From Anthropogastromicrobium aceti (GTDB lineage: Bacteria; Bacillota; Clostridia; Lachnospirales; Lachnospiraceae), in the NCBI RefSeq assembly GCF_025567095.1, contig NZ_JAOQJH010000005.1: a stretch of DNA of 64,000 nucleotides, one strand, 5' to 3'. Below, one piece after another: positions 39,478-48,685 of the stretch. Each line of letters starts with the position of its first letter. Within the stretch, counting starts at the first letter, position 1. The notes beneath the pieces were generated by a model. The model had not been told where the DNA came from. It worked only from the letters and a program-made list of their open reading frames with translations, and searched no databases. The translations under genes and the position numbers were made by a program.

Positions 39478-40215
39478 ATGGCAGATGAAAATAACAGCAT
39501 AATCCGCGTCGAAAATGTGTCTATGCGTTTTCGCATGGCAAACGACAGGGTTACGAGTATTAAGGAGATGGTGACAAAGATGCTTAAGCGCCAGGTGGAA
39601 TATAAGGATTTTTGGGCGCTTAAGCATGTGTCATTTGATGTAAAAAGAGGCGAGGTAATCGGTTTAATAGGCCGAAACGGAGCTGGAAAAAGTACAATTT
39701 TAAAGATCATTTCCGGAATTTTAAAACCAACAGAGGGAAGCGTTTATCGCGGAGGTGGTATTGTGCCGATGCTTGAGCTTGGCTCCGGCTTTGACTACGA
39801 TTTGACCGGAAAGGAAAATATTTATTTAAACGGTGCGGTTTTAGGATATTCAAAGGAATTTCTTGAATCACGCTATAACGACATATTGGAATTTTCAGAA
39901 CTCGGTGAGTTTATCAATACACCGATTCGAAATTATTCATCAGGTATGCTGATGCGTCTGGCTTTTTCAATCGCAACGGTTGTCAACCCTGAAATTTTGA
40001 TCGTTGATGAAATCCTTTCTGTTGGCGATGAAAATTTCCAGAAAAAGAGCCACGCACGTATGATGGAATTGATGGCGGGAGGAACTACAGTTTTATATGT
40101 ATCACACAATCTGGATCAGATTCGTGAAATGTGCAACCGTGTTGTATGGCTTGAAAACCATACGGTGAAGATGTTTGGCGATGTTAAGGAAGTGTGTGAC
40201 GCCTACAGACTGTAA
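39478..40215 (+). CDS. ABC transporter ATPase for polysaccharide export (Wzt/TagH type)
   Basis: A 245-residue ATPase with Walker A GRNGAGKST, the Wzt/TagH-type stretch VPMLELGSGFDYDLTGKENI, signature NYSSGMLMRLAFS and Walker B ILIVDEILSVGD. It lacks the C-terminal carbohydrate-binding domain of longer Wzt proteins, so chain-length or terminal-sugar recognition by that domain is not expected. The ATG at 39478 (MADENNSI) follows a GGAAAGG-like site in a GAAAGCTTTTGAAGG-rich leader. It pairs with the permease 84 bases upstream. Confidence 0.93.
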   Translation: MADENNSIIRVENVSMRFRMANDRVTSIKEMVTKMLKRQVEYKDFWALKHVSFDVKRGEVIGLIGRNGAGKSTILKIISGILKPTEGSVYRGGGIVPMLELGSGFDYDLTGKENIYLNGAVLGYSKEFLESRYNDILEFSELGEFINTPIRNYSSGMLMRLAFSIATVVNPEILIVDEILSVGDENFQKKSHARMMELMAGGTTVLYVSHNLDQIREMCNRVVWLENHTVKMFGDVKEVCDAYRL

Positions 40216-40253
40216 CAAAAACAGATGCAAAGCTTCGGGCAGAAAGGATTGGT

Positions 40254-42386
40254 ATGAGAAGTTCGTTAGATTCAGTGGTATATCTGAATGGAAAAGTGAC
40301 TTGTGCCGGATGGGCGGCACCAGAAACGGCAGGAGATGAGGTGTGTCTTACCATTCGCAAGGAGGATGGAAGCATACTTGATGTTCAGGTAAGCCGCGTA
40401 AAACGTGCCGATGTAGGACAGGTCATTTATCAGGATGCGTCCTTTGACAAATATGGTCTTACATTTTCATTTGAGCCGGGTGAAATGACAAATTGCTACG
40501 CGGTATTTACAAGCAAGGAGCATCCAGAGGATGTATTAGAGCAGCTTATTGACTGTCCAGGTCTTTTGGCTGCTTATCGCTATCAGCATGGCATTAAGGG
40601 TCGTATTCGCCGACTGCAGCGTGCCAAAAGCATTAAAGATTTCTGTCTCGAGGAAAAATATATGGATCTTGAACCAGATGAAAAAAAATACGCAATCTGG
40701 TACGAGAAGCAGTATCCAGGGTTTGCTAAGCGTCTAAAAGAAAAGACTACGCATTTTGCACTTCATCCGAAGTTTTCAATTATTGTTCCGCTGTATCATA
40801 CACCGCTAGATTTTTTAGATGATATGATTCAAAGTGTACAAAAGCAGACTTACGAAAATTGGGAGCTGTGCCTTGCAAATGGAAGCCCAGAGGATGAAGA
40901 ACTTGATGCGCAGGTGCGTAAATATATGAGCAAAGAGCCACGAATCAAGTACCGTAAATTGGAAAAAAATTTGGGAATTGCAGGAAATACGAATGAGGCA
41001 CTGGCGCTTGCGACAGGTAGCTATACAGCACTTCTTGATCATGATGATTTTCTGTCACCGAATGCTTTATTTGAATTTGTAAAAGCAATAAACGAAAATG
41101 GTGATGCTGATTGTATATACAGTGATGAGGATAAGGTAGATCAGGAAGGAAAGCTTCATTATTTTCCTCATTTTAAGTCAGATTATAATCCAGATCTTCT
41201 TCACACAAACAATTACATCTGTCACTTTTTTGCAGTGAAGACATCTATTATAAAAAAGGTCGGCGGTTTCCGCCCGAATTTTGATGGTGCGCAGGATTTT
41301 GATCTGGTGCTTCGCTGTATTGATGAGAGTAAGAGTGTTGTTCATGTTCCAAAGATTCTCTATAGCTGGCGCTGCCATAAGGGTTCCACTTCTGCTAATA
41401 CAGACAGCAAATCATATGCATTTGAGGCTGGAAAGCGTGCACTGCAGGAATATTATGATCGTCATGGAATTGAGGCGAAGGTTGACAATACATTTTTACC
41501 AGGGTATTATAAGACAACGTATCTGTATACAGAGCGTCCTCTTGTGACAATTGTGATTCCTAATAAAGACCATATAGAGGATCTTGATCGCTGTGTGAGA
41601 TCACTTCTTGCCACAAAAGAATATACAAATTTTGAGATTCTTATTATCGAAAATAATAGTGAGGATCAGGCAACTTTCGACTATTATGAAAAGTTAAAGA
41701 AACAGGATGAGCGCATACGTGTAGAGACCTGGAAGATGGATGATGCACGTCATTCTGAGAAGCATGGCTTTAATTATGCAGCAATTCAAAATTTTGCAGC
41801 TAAAAAAGCTAATGGAGAATATCTTCTTTTATTAAATAACGATACACAGGTAATTGATCCAGATTTTCTTGTAAGCATGGTTGGCTATGCAAGAAGATCA
41901 GATGTAGGTGCTGTAGGTGCAAAGCTGTTATATGAGGATGATACAGTCCAGCATGCTGGTGTTATAGTTGGTGTTGAGGGAGTGGCATTCCATCAGTTTT
42001 TGGAATACCCAGAGCATGATCCAGGCTATATGGGACGAGCTTCATTTTCACAGGATCTTTCTGCAGTAACCGGAGCATGTCTTCTTATTCGTAAGAAGGT
42101 GTATGAAGAAGTTGGTGGTATGGACGAGCATCTTGCAGTATCCTACAATGATGTTGATCTGTGTCTGAAGCTTCGCGAGGCAGGATATCTTGTTGTGTAT
42201 GATGCATTTGCACATATGTATCATTATGAGTCACGTTCAAGAGGCTATGAGGATTCACCGCAGAAGCAGGCAAGACTGGCAAGAGAAGCAGAATATATGA
42301 AAAATAAGTGGAAGCATGTAATGGGCACTGATCCTTATTACAATAGAAATCTTTCACTGAAAAACGGTTATTACAAGCTGCCATAA
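40254..42386 (+). CDS. Bifunctional family 2 glycosyltransferase with N-terminal accessory domain (paralogue 1)
   Basis: A 710-residue protein with two GT-A domains in tandem. Residues 1-100 form an accessory beta domain (SLDSVVYLNGKVTCAGWAAP ... ADVGQ), then a helical linker, GT domain 1 (FSIIVPLYHTPLDFLDDMI ... LLDHDDFLSPNALF, about 175-400) and GT domain 2 (LVTIVIPNKDHIEDLDRCV ... LLLNNDTQVIDPDFL, about 425-700). Both have the acidic donor-site motifs. Such proteins add two sugars of a repeat unit or extend rhamnan chains. The next gene encodes a close paralogue with the same architecture. No membrane segment is present. Confidence 0.88.
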   Translation: MRSSLDSVVYLNGKVTCAGWAAPETAGDEVCLTIRKEDGSILDVQVSRVKRADVGQVIYQDASFDKYGLTFSFEPGEMTNCYAVFTSKEHPEDVLEQLIDCPGLLAAYRYQHGIKGRIRRLQRAKSIKDFCLEEKYMDLEPDEKKYAIWYEKQYPGFAKRLKEKTTHFALHPKFSIIVPLYHTPLDFLDDMIQSVQKQTYENWELCLANGSPEDEELDAQVRKYMSKEPRIKYRKLEKNLGIAGNTNEALALATGSYTALLDHDDFLSPNALFEFVKAINENGDADCIYSDEDKVDQEGKLHYFPHFKSDYNPDLLHTNNYICHFFAVKTSIIKKVGGFRPNFDGAQDFDLVLRCIDESKSVVHVPKILYSWRCHKGSTSANTDSKSYAFEAGKRALQEYYDRHGIEAKVDNTFLPGYYKTTYLYTERPLVTIVIPNKDHIEDLDRCVRSLLATKEYTNFEILIIENNSEDQATFDYYEKLKKQDERIRVETWKMDDARHSEKHGFNYAAIQNFAAKKANGEYLLLLNNDTQVIDPDFLVSMVGYARRSDVGAVGAKLLYEDDTVQHAGVIVGVEGVAFHQFLEYPEHDPGYMGRASFSQDLSAVTGACLLIRKKVYEEVGGMDEHLAVSYNDVDLCLKLREAGYLVVYDAFAHMYHYESRSRGYEDSPQKQARLAREAEYMKNKWKHVMGTDPYYNRNLSLKNGYYKLP

Positions 42387-42419
42387 GGCAGGATGGTATC
42401 AAACGCGAAAGGAAAAGCA

Positions 42420-44579
42420 ATGGAATATTGTTTTGATTCGATATTTGTAAAAAACGGAAAAATATTTGCAACTGGTTGGGCTGTGTCATCTGTTACGGAG
42501 AATGAGATAGAAATTACAGTTACCGATGAGAAAAAGGAACCAGTTGATGCAATCGTTACATGGGCAGCGAGACCAGATGTAGGTCTTGCTAAATATGGCG
42601 ATCCAAAGGCAGGCCATGTTGGAATCTTTCTTGAGATTCCATTTCGCGGTCAGCATCTGGTAACAGTTCATTTTAAGGAAAAAAATGCACAGGGAAATGT
42701 TATAACTGAGCAGAGTCTTCCATTAAATCCGGCATTGATTGCAGCAAGAAAGTTTTTAAAGGAAAGCAAGGCACAGTACGTAAGTACAAAGAAAAGCCTG
42801 ATTTGGCTAAAAAAGAAGCTGACAAGAAAAGAATATGCTGATTATGATACATGGCTTCGCATTATGCGTGTCAGCAGACAGGAGCTTTTTGCACAGCGTA
42901 AAACAAAATTTTCGTATGCACCGAAGTTCTCTGTTGTTGTTCCGCTTTATCATACTCCGGCAAAATTTTTAAAGGATTTGGTGCGCTCTATGATGTACCA
43001 AAGCTATGCAAACTGGGAGCTGTGTCTTGTAAATGCATCTCCAGAGGATGTACATCTGACATCACTATTAGAAAACTGGGCAATGAGAGATAAGCGTATC
43101 AGGGTGATTCGTCTTGAAAAAAATCTTGGAATTGCACAAAACACAAATGCTGGTATTGCCGCATCAACAGGTGAGTTTATTGCTTTTTTGGATCATGATG
43201 ACTTTTTGGAGCCAGATGCACTATTTTGCTACGCGGATGCACTAAATAAAGACAAGACGATTGATGTATTCTACAGTGATGAGGATAAGACAGATGAGTA
43301 TGCAGCTCATTATTTTTATCCGCATTTCAAGTCTGATTTTAATATCGATTTGCTCCATGCAAATAATTATATGTGCCATTTTCTTGCAGTGAGAAAATCA
43401 CTTGTAGACACTGTAGGAGGACTGAACGAGAAATTTGATGGCGCACAGGATTATGATTTTGTGCTTCGTCTGACGGAGAACACTAAAAAAATCTATCACT
43501 GTCCGCGAATTTTGTATCATTGGCGCTGCTCAAATCAGTCAACCGCAGCAAATCAGGGAAACAAGATGTATGCAATTCATGCAGGAAAGGCAGCATTAAA
43601 TGCGCATTATAAGCGTATTGGATGGAACGCACGTGCACAGGAAGGTGCTGTTGATGGTTGGTATCAGACAAAGTTTACATTAAAAGAAGAACCGCTTGTA
43701 TCTATCCTGATTCCTAATAAGGACCACACAGACGATTTAGATGTATGCCTAAATTCATTTTTTGAGCGTGCTGACTATCAAAATTATGAGTTTATTATCA
43801 TTGAAAATAATAGTGTATTGCCGGAAACTTTTGCTTACTATGAAAAGATTGAAAAGGAGCATGACAACGTAAAGGTTGTGTATTGGGAAGCTGGCTTTAA
43901 TTACTCTACAATCAACAACTTTGGCTTTAAGTTTGCAAAGGGTGATTATATCATGCTGCTGAATAATGATGTTGAGCTTATAACACCTGATATTTTCCAG
44001 AGTATGTTAGGCTTTTGCATGCGTCCTGAGGTTGGTATTGTTGGTGCAAAACTGTTATACAATGATCATACCGTTCAGCATGCCGGTGTTTTGGTAGGCG
44101 CTGGCGGACTGGCAGATCATGTCTTTAAGGGGATTCATGAGGATGATCCAGGTTACATGGGAAGAGCTATTTCTTCACAGGACGTGTCAGCAGTTACAGC
44201 AGCATGTCTTCTTGTAAAAAGATCAGTATATGAGGAAGTAGGCGGACTTGAAGATGAGTTCCAGGTTGCGTTTAATGATGTTGATTTTTGTCTGAAGGTA
44301 AGAAAAGCTGGTTATCTTATTGTATATGATGCCGATGTAAAACTTTTCCACTATGAGTCAAAATCAAGAGGTATGGAAGATACGACAGAACGTTTCATTC
44401 GTTTTGGAAACGAGATGATGCTTTTAAATTCAAAGTGGGATATTTTGTCAACTTTTGTTGATCCATATTACAACCCGAATTTGTCTTATCTGGAGTATTA
44501 CAAAATTAACCATACTATAAAAGAAGCGCGTAAGAAGCAGCTGATTGCTCGAGGAGAATATTCAGCACCAAAAAAATAA
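42420..44579 (+). CDS. Bifunctional family 2 glycosyltransferase with N-terminal accessory domain (paralogue 2)
   Basis: A 719-residue protein with the same layout as its upstream neighbour: an N-terminal accessory domain (CFDSIFVKNGKIFATGWAVS ... RPDVG), linker, GT domain 1 (FSVVVPLYHTPAKFLKDLV, AFLDHDDFLEPDALF) and GT domain 2 (LVSILIPNKDHTDDLDVCL, MLLNNDVELITPDIF). Motifs and order match paralogue 1 closely but the two differ at many positions, so the duplication is old and each probably makes its own linkages. The ATG at 42420 has AAAGGA upstream; an ATG at 42393 in the same frame is less likely. Confidence 0.88.
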   Translation: MEYCFDSIFVKNGKIFATGWAVSSVTENEIEITVTDEKKEPVDAIVTWAARPDVGLAKYGDPKAGHVGIFLEIPFRGQHLVTVHFKEKNAQGNVITEQSLPLNPALIAARKFLKESKAQYVSTKKSLIWLKKKLTRKEYADYDTWLRIMRVSRQELFAQRKTKFSYAPKFSVVVPLYHTPAKFLKDLVRSMMYQSYANWELCLVNASPEDVHLTSLLENWAMRDKRIRVIRLEKNLGIAQNTNAGIAASTGEFIAFLDHDDFLEPDALFCYADALNKDKTIDVFYSDEDKTDEYAAHYFYPHFKSDFNIDLLHANNYMCHFLAVRKSLVDTVGGLNEKFDGAQDYDFVLRLTENTKKIYHCPRILYHWRCSNQSTAANQGNKMYAIHAGKAALNAHYKRIGWNARAQEGAVDGWYQTKFTLKEEPLVSILIPNKDHTDDLDVCLNSFFERADYQNYEFIIIENNSVLPETFAYYEKIEKEHDNVKVVYWEAGFNYSTINNFGFKFAKGDYIMLLNNDVELITPDIFQSMLGFCMRPEVGIVGAKLLYNDHTVQHAGVLVGAGGLADHVFKGIHEDDPGYMGRAISSQDVSAVTAACLLVKRSVYEEVGGLEDEFQVAFNDVDFCLKVRKAGYLIVYDADVKLFHYESKSRGMEDTTERFIRFGNEMMLLNSKWDILSTFVDPYYNPNLSYLEYYKINHTIKEARKKQLIARGEYSAPKK

Positions 44580-44603
44580 TTGTGGAAAGGCATGGGTAGC
44601 AGA

Positions 44604-45581
44604 ATGGAAAAGAAAGTAACGATTGTCATTCCGAACTATAATGGAAAGCGTTTTTTAGATGATTGCCTTTCTTCATTGGAGCGTCAGACAAGCAAGGATT
44701 TTGAGACGCTTGTGATTGACAATGCATCGCAGGATGACAGTGTTTCTTATATAAGAGAACATTATCCGTGGGTAAAGATTGCAGTAATGAGACACAATCT
44801 TGGCTTTTCCGGAGGTGTCAATGTGGGAATTGGCATGTGCACGACACCATATGTACTGTTGTTAAATAACGATACACGTTCCTTCCCGAAGATGGTAGAG
44901 GAACTGATAAAGACAATGGAATCAGCTGATGATATTTTTTCTGTAAGCTGCAAGATGATTCAGTTTCATGACCATGAAAAGATGGATGATGCTGGTGATC
45001 TTTACACTTGTCTTGGCTGGGCATTTCAGCGAGGTGTGGGTCAGCCAGTTGGTGACTATCGTGAGCCTGCTGAAGTTTTTTCAGCTTGTGCAGGTGCTGC
45101 TATGTACCGAAGAGAACTGTTTGCAAAGGTAGGATTATTTGATGAACTGCACTTTGCGTATTTAGAGGATCTGGATCTTGGCTATAGGGCGAAGATTCAG
45201 GGATATCGAAATGTATATTGTCCGACAGCAAAGGTATACCATGTGGGCAGTGGAACAAGCGGTTCTAAATATAATAGTTTCAAGGTAAAGCTTTCTGCAC
45301 GAAATTCAGTGTATGTCAACTATAAGAATATGCCGCTGCCACAGCTTATTTTAAATGCACCGGCATTGGCAGCAGGATATTTTGTAAAATGGTGTTTCTT
45401 TATGAAGATCGGCTTTGGAAAGGATTATGTCGATGGATTAAAGGAAGGAATCTCAACTAGAAAAAAATGTAAAAAGGTATTTTTTAGAGGAAGAGATATA
45501 CGAAACTATTGGCAGATACAAAAGGAACTGTGGGAAAATACAATTACGTATATTATAGAGCTGGCAAAGCGAAAGCTATAA
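44604..45581 (+). CDS. Family 2 glycosyltransferase, rhamnosyltransferase-like
   Basis: A 325-residue single-domain GT2: VTIVIPNYNGKRFLDDCLSS, NLGFSGGVNVGIGMC, VLLLNNDTRSFPKM (donor-site NND), FSACAGAAMYRRELFAKVG and FAYLEDLDLGYRAKIQGY. This NND/ED pattern is common in rhamnosyltransferases. A C-terminal hydrophobic stretch (LILNAPALAAGYFVKWCFFM) may associate with the membrane. Three in-frame starts exist (TTG 44580, ATG 44592, ATG 44604); the last gives the family N-terminus. It follows the second long paralogue almost without gap. Confidence 0.85.
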   Translation: MEKKVTIVIPNYNGKRFLDDCLSSLERQTSKDFETLVIDNASQDDSVSYIREHYPWVKIAVMRHNLGFSGGVNVGIGMCTTPYVLLLNNDTRSFPKMVEELIKTMESADDIFSVSCKMIQFHDHEKMDDAGDLYTCLGWAFQRGVGQPVGDYREPAEVFSACAGAAMYRRELFAKVGLFDELHFAYLEDLDLGYRAKIQGYRNVYCPTAKVYHVGSGTSGSKYNSFKVKLSARNSVYVNYKNMPLPQLILNAPALAAGYFVKWCFFMKIGFGKDYVDGLKEGISTRKKCKKVFFRGRDIRNYWQIQKELWENTITYIIELAKRKL

Positions 45582-45631
45582 GCAGAATAGTTACGTTTTT
45601 CTTACAATTTCAAAATACAGGAAATTTGGGG

Positions 45632-45660
45632 TTGTACTTTTGGCAATTTTCAAGTATGAT
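45632..45660 (+). promoter_or_regulatory. Predicted promoter of the priming transferase gene
   Basis: -35 TTGTAC (45632-45637), 17-base spacer, -10 TATGAT (45655-45660). A small hairpin CTGCTT-aaa-AAGCAG (45704-45718) lies in the leader just before the ribosome binding site. Confidence 0.6.
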
Positions 45661-45735
45661 AGGTACGGCTTTTGACAGTTTTTCTTTATCAAAGGCTTAC
45701 ATGCTGCTTAAAAAGCAGTTCCTGAAAGGGTTTTT

Positions 45736-47151
45736 ATGAATACAGGAAAACAACAAACCTATACGGCAGTAAGTGTTGTGATTGATGCAATTGTGCTGAC
45801 CGTATCTTACGTGATCAGTTATCTGATCCAGTTTGCACTTCAAAATAATCTGGCGCCATTTGACAGCCGTAATTACTGGCCGCCGCTTATGATTATTGTT
45901 ATAAGCTATCTGATGCTGTATGCGTTCTTCCATATATATGGTTCGTTTCGCATGACAGGAAGAAGAAAAGAGGCAGTTTTAATCGGCAAAGTAAATATTA
46001 TTGGTGCATTGATTTTATTTGCCGTATTCTTTGTAATCTCAAACACAGATGGCTACAACTGGATTGTTGGCTTTTCGCGAATGATGATTTTATGGATGAC
46101 CATTTTAAATACAATATTTATGGTTGTCTGGAGAAATATATTCCGATTCATCCTGATGAAGCTTGGAAACAGCCGCTTCAACCGAAAACCAGTATTGATT
46201 GTCGGTTACAGTCAGGCAGCAGAGGCTTATATTGAACGTGTTCTGACGCATAAGCAGTGGGGATATGATATTCTAGGTATCTTAGATGATCATTTACACA
46301 CAAATGAGTCAGTGAGGGGCATTTCAGTTCTTGGTCCAATAGAGTCTTTGGAGGAATATCTTTCAAAAAATATTGCAGAGAGCATCATCATTACATTGAA
46401 GCTAAAGGAATACGACCGTCTCGAGGAGATCGTTCATGTTTGTGAGAAATCAGGTGTTCACACCGAGTTTGTTCCAGATTATAACGATATAATCTCCACG
46501 AAGCCATATACGGTTGATTTTCTTGGCCTTCCGCTTATCCATATACGCCATGTACCGCTTATGGAGGCAGGAAATGCATTTATAAAGCGTGCGATGGATA
46601 TTGTAGGATCGCTGCTTTGCATAGTCTTGTTTTCACCAATTATGCTGGCAGCTGCTATTGCAGTAAAGTTAAGCTCACCGGGACCGCTCATTTTTAAGCA
46701 GGAGCGTGTCGGGCTTCATAATCGTACATTCAAAATGTATAAGTTTCGTTCAATGACTGTTCAGAAGGCTTCCGAGGAGGTAAGCAAATGGACGACAAAG
46801 AACGATGTGAGAGTGACTCCGGTTGGTCGCTTTATAAGGAAAACAAGTATTGATGAGCTTCCACAGCTCTTTAATGTTTTAAAGGGCGATATGAGCCTGA
46901 TTGGTCCGCGTCCGGAACGACCGTTTTTTGTCGATAAGTTTAAGGAAGAGATTCCACGTTACATGATTAAGCATCAGGTTCGTCCAGGTATGACTGGATG
47001 GGCACAGGTGAATGGTCTTCGAGGAGATACATCCATTCGTAAGCGCATTGAACTTGATCTTTTCTACATTGAAAACTGGAGTGTCAGCTTTGATATCCGG
47101 ATTTTATTCTTGACTGTATTTAAAGGCTTTGTCAATAAGAATGCATATTAA
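45736..47151 (+). CDS. Polyprenyl-phosphate sugar phosphotransferase (WcaJ/CpsE type)
   Basis: Priming enzyme that moves a sugar 1-phosphate from a nucleotide sugar to undecaprenyl phosphate, the first membrane step of glycan synthesis. The 471-residue protein has four N-terminal membrane segments, a central CoA-binding-like domain (PVLIVGYSQAAEAYIERVL), a fifth hydrophobic segment, and the catalytic Bac_transf domain: PGPLIFKQERVGLHNRTFKM, KFRSMTVQKA, TSIDELPQLFNVLKGDMSLI and GPRPERP. Length and order match full WcaJ-type enzymes. It has its own promoter and precedes an LCP ligase gene. Confidence 0.93.
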   Translation: MNTGKQQTYTAVSVVIDAIVLTVSYVISYLIQFALQNNLAPFDSRNYWPPLMIIVISYLMLYAFFHIYGSFRMTGRRKEAVLIGKVNIIGALILFAVFFVISNTDGYNWIVGFSRMMILWMTILNTIFMVVWRNIFRFILMKLGNSRFNRKPVLIVGYSQAAEAYIERVLTHKQWGYDILGILDDHLHTNESVRGISVLGPIESLEEYLSKNIAESIIITLKLKEYDRLEEIVHVCEKSGVHTEFVPDYNDIISTKPYTVDFLGLPLIHIRHVPLMEAGNAFIKRAMDIVGSLLCIVLFSPIMLAAAIAVKLSSPGPLIFKQERVGLHNRTFKMYKFRSMTVQKASEEVSKWTTKNDVRVTPVGRFIRKTSIDELPQLFNVLKGDMSLIGPRPERPFFVDKFKEEIPRYMIKHQVRPGMTGWAQVNGLRGDTSIRKRIELDLFYIENWSVSFDIRILFLTVFKGFVNKNAY

Positions 47152-47201
47152 AAAAATAGTACCTGTATAGATGGCAGGCTACAGAAAGGCATAATAAGAA
47201 A

Positions 47202-48503
47202 ATGGCTGAAAAACGTTCCTCAATGAAAAACAAAAGAGAGCAGCAGAGAAAAAAGGCTGCTAAGGCAAGAAGAGTCAGACGAACTCTTTTAGTAATTACA
47301 GAGTTCCTTCTTGTCTGTGCACTTTCTATTTGCTGTTATGCAGTTAGTATTCTCAACACGATGCAGCGTTCAACAATTAATCAGAAAGAAATTTACGTAG
47401 CAACGTTTGCAAATAATGGAGATAATGATCAGCAGGAGGAGGCGCAGACAGCCACGACGGAGCCGCAAAGCAAGGAACAGGAAAAAGAGTCTGAAAAATC
47501 TGGTGAGCAGGAAAGTGTGCCAGAGTCTTCATCTGCAAAGCCTGGAAGTGTGATCAATGTAAGTGAGGTTACACAGGCTACGACAGTTGATGATATTTTA
47601 AGTCATCAGGAAACAGTAAATGGTTACTGGAATATTTTATTAGTTGGTGTTGATGCAAGAGATCAGGCTAATCTTGGCGGTGGAAATGGTGTTCAGTCTG
47701 ACGTTATGATGATCTGCAGCATCAATGTAAAAACAAAGGAAGTTAAGCTGGTGTCTATTTATCGTGATACACTTCTTAAGATGTATTCAAGAGATGAATT
47801 TGACCTTGCAAATTCTGAGTTTGCAAAGGGAAGCGACACTGATATGATTAGTATGATCAATATGAATCTTGATCTTCAGATTCAGGATGTTGTTGTAGTT
47901 AACTGGGCAGCACTTATTCGTGTTATTGATGCGATCGGCGGCATTTATCTTGATATCACTCCGGAAGAAGTTGAAAAGGGATATATTACAGGTTACATCA
48001 CGGAGATCGAGGAGGCAACAGGTATCTGGCAGCCTCAGCTGGCACAGGCAGGTTATCAGCTTTGTAATGGTGTATATGCAGTTGCATATTGCCGTAACCG
48101 TTATACGACAGGTATGGATATGGGAAGAACAAGCCGTCAGCGTGAAGTAATCGATAAGATGCTTCAGCAGGCAAAGGTAGCATCACCGTCAGCGCTTCTT
48201 ACAGCAGTGCGCTATGCGTGTCCAAATATCAATACAACGCTGTCAAATGATGAATTATTTGCTCTGGCAGCAGATGTAAACAGCTATAGTATTATTGATA
48301 CAGAGGGATTTCCATATACATATGATCTGACACTTGGAACGCTTGGTGTCTTTGGCGTAAAGGATTCATTAGTCTGCACTGATCTGGCAGGAGATGTAAA
48401 GAAGCTTCACACATATTTGTTTGGCGATGATGGATATGAACCATCTCAGACAGTAAAAGACATTAGCTATACCATTCAGAAAGCATTTGGAGTCGGACAG
48501 TAA
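47202..48503 (+). CDS. LytR-CpsA-Psr (LCP) family glycopolymer ligase
   Basis: LCP proteins transfer polyprenyl-linked glycopolymers to peptidoglycan. The 433-residue product has a basic N-terminus, one membrane segment (LLVITEFLLVCALSICCYAV), an acidic low-complexity spacer rich in Gln, Glu and Ser (residues about 75-120), then the LCP domain with ILLVGVDARDQANLGGGNGV, QSDVMMICSIN, VKLVSIYRDTLLK and MGRTSRQREVID. Unlike the protein at 19710, the key Arg and Asp positions look intact. Its location at the end of the glycan locus indicates that it attaches this polymer. A strong terminator follows. Confidence 0.92.
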   Translation: MAEKRSSMKNKREQQRKKAAKARRVRRTLLVITEFLLVCALSICCYAVSILNTMQRSTINQKEIYVATFANNGDNDQQEEAQTATTEPQSKEQEKESEKSGEQESVPESSSAKPGSVINVSEVTQATTVDDILSHQETVNGYWNILLVGVDARDQANLGGGNGVQSDVMMICSINVKTKEVKLVSIYRDTLLKMYSRDEFDLANSEFAKGSDTDMISMINMNLDLQIQDVVVVNWAALIRVIDAIGGIYLDITPEEVEKGYITGYITEIEEATGIWQPQLAQAGYQLCNGVYAVAYCRNRYTTGMDMGRTSRQREVIDKMLQQAKVASPSALLTAVRYACPNINTTLSNDELFALAADVNSYSIIDTEGFPYTYDLTLGTLGVFGVKDSLVCTDLAGDVKKLHTYLFGDDGYEPSQTVKDISYTIQKAFGVGQ

Positions 48504-48524
48504 ATACAGAAACGATATAAAGTT

Positions 48525-48571
48525 AAAAAGCCTTGTATATCACAAATATGTGGTATGCAGGGCTTTTTTTC
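48525..48571 (+). terminator. Terminator of the LCP gene
   Basis: A 19-pair stem AAAAAGCCTTGTATATCAC with GTGGTATGCAGGGCTTTTT (with G-U pairs), loop AAATAT, followed by T residues. Confidence 0.92.
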
Positions 48572-48685
48572 ACGAATGCTTAAAGAAAAGTACACAATTT
48601 AAACACAGATCATTGATAGTATATAGACATAACAAAGAAACAAAGCCAAGCTAAATGCAAGGCTTATTATATAGGAGGTTCTACT

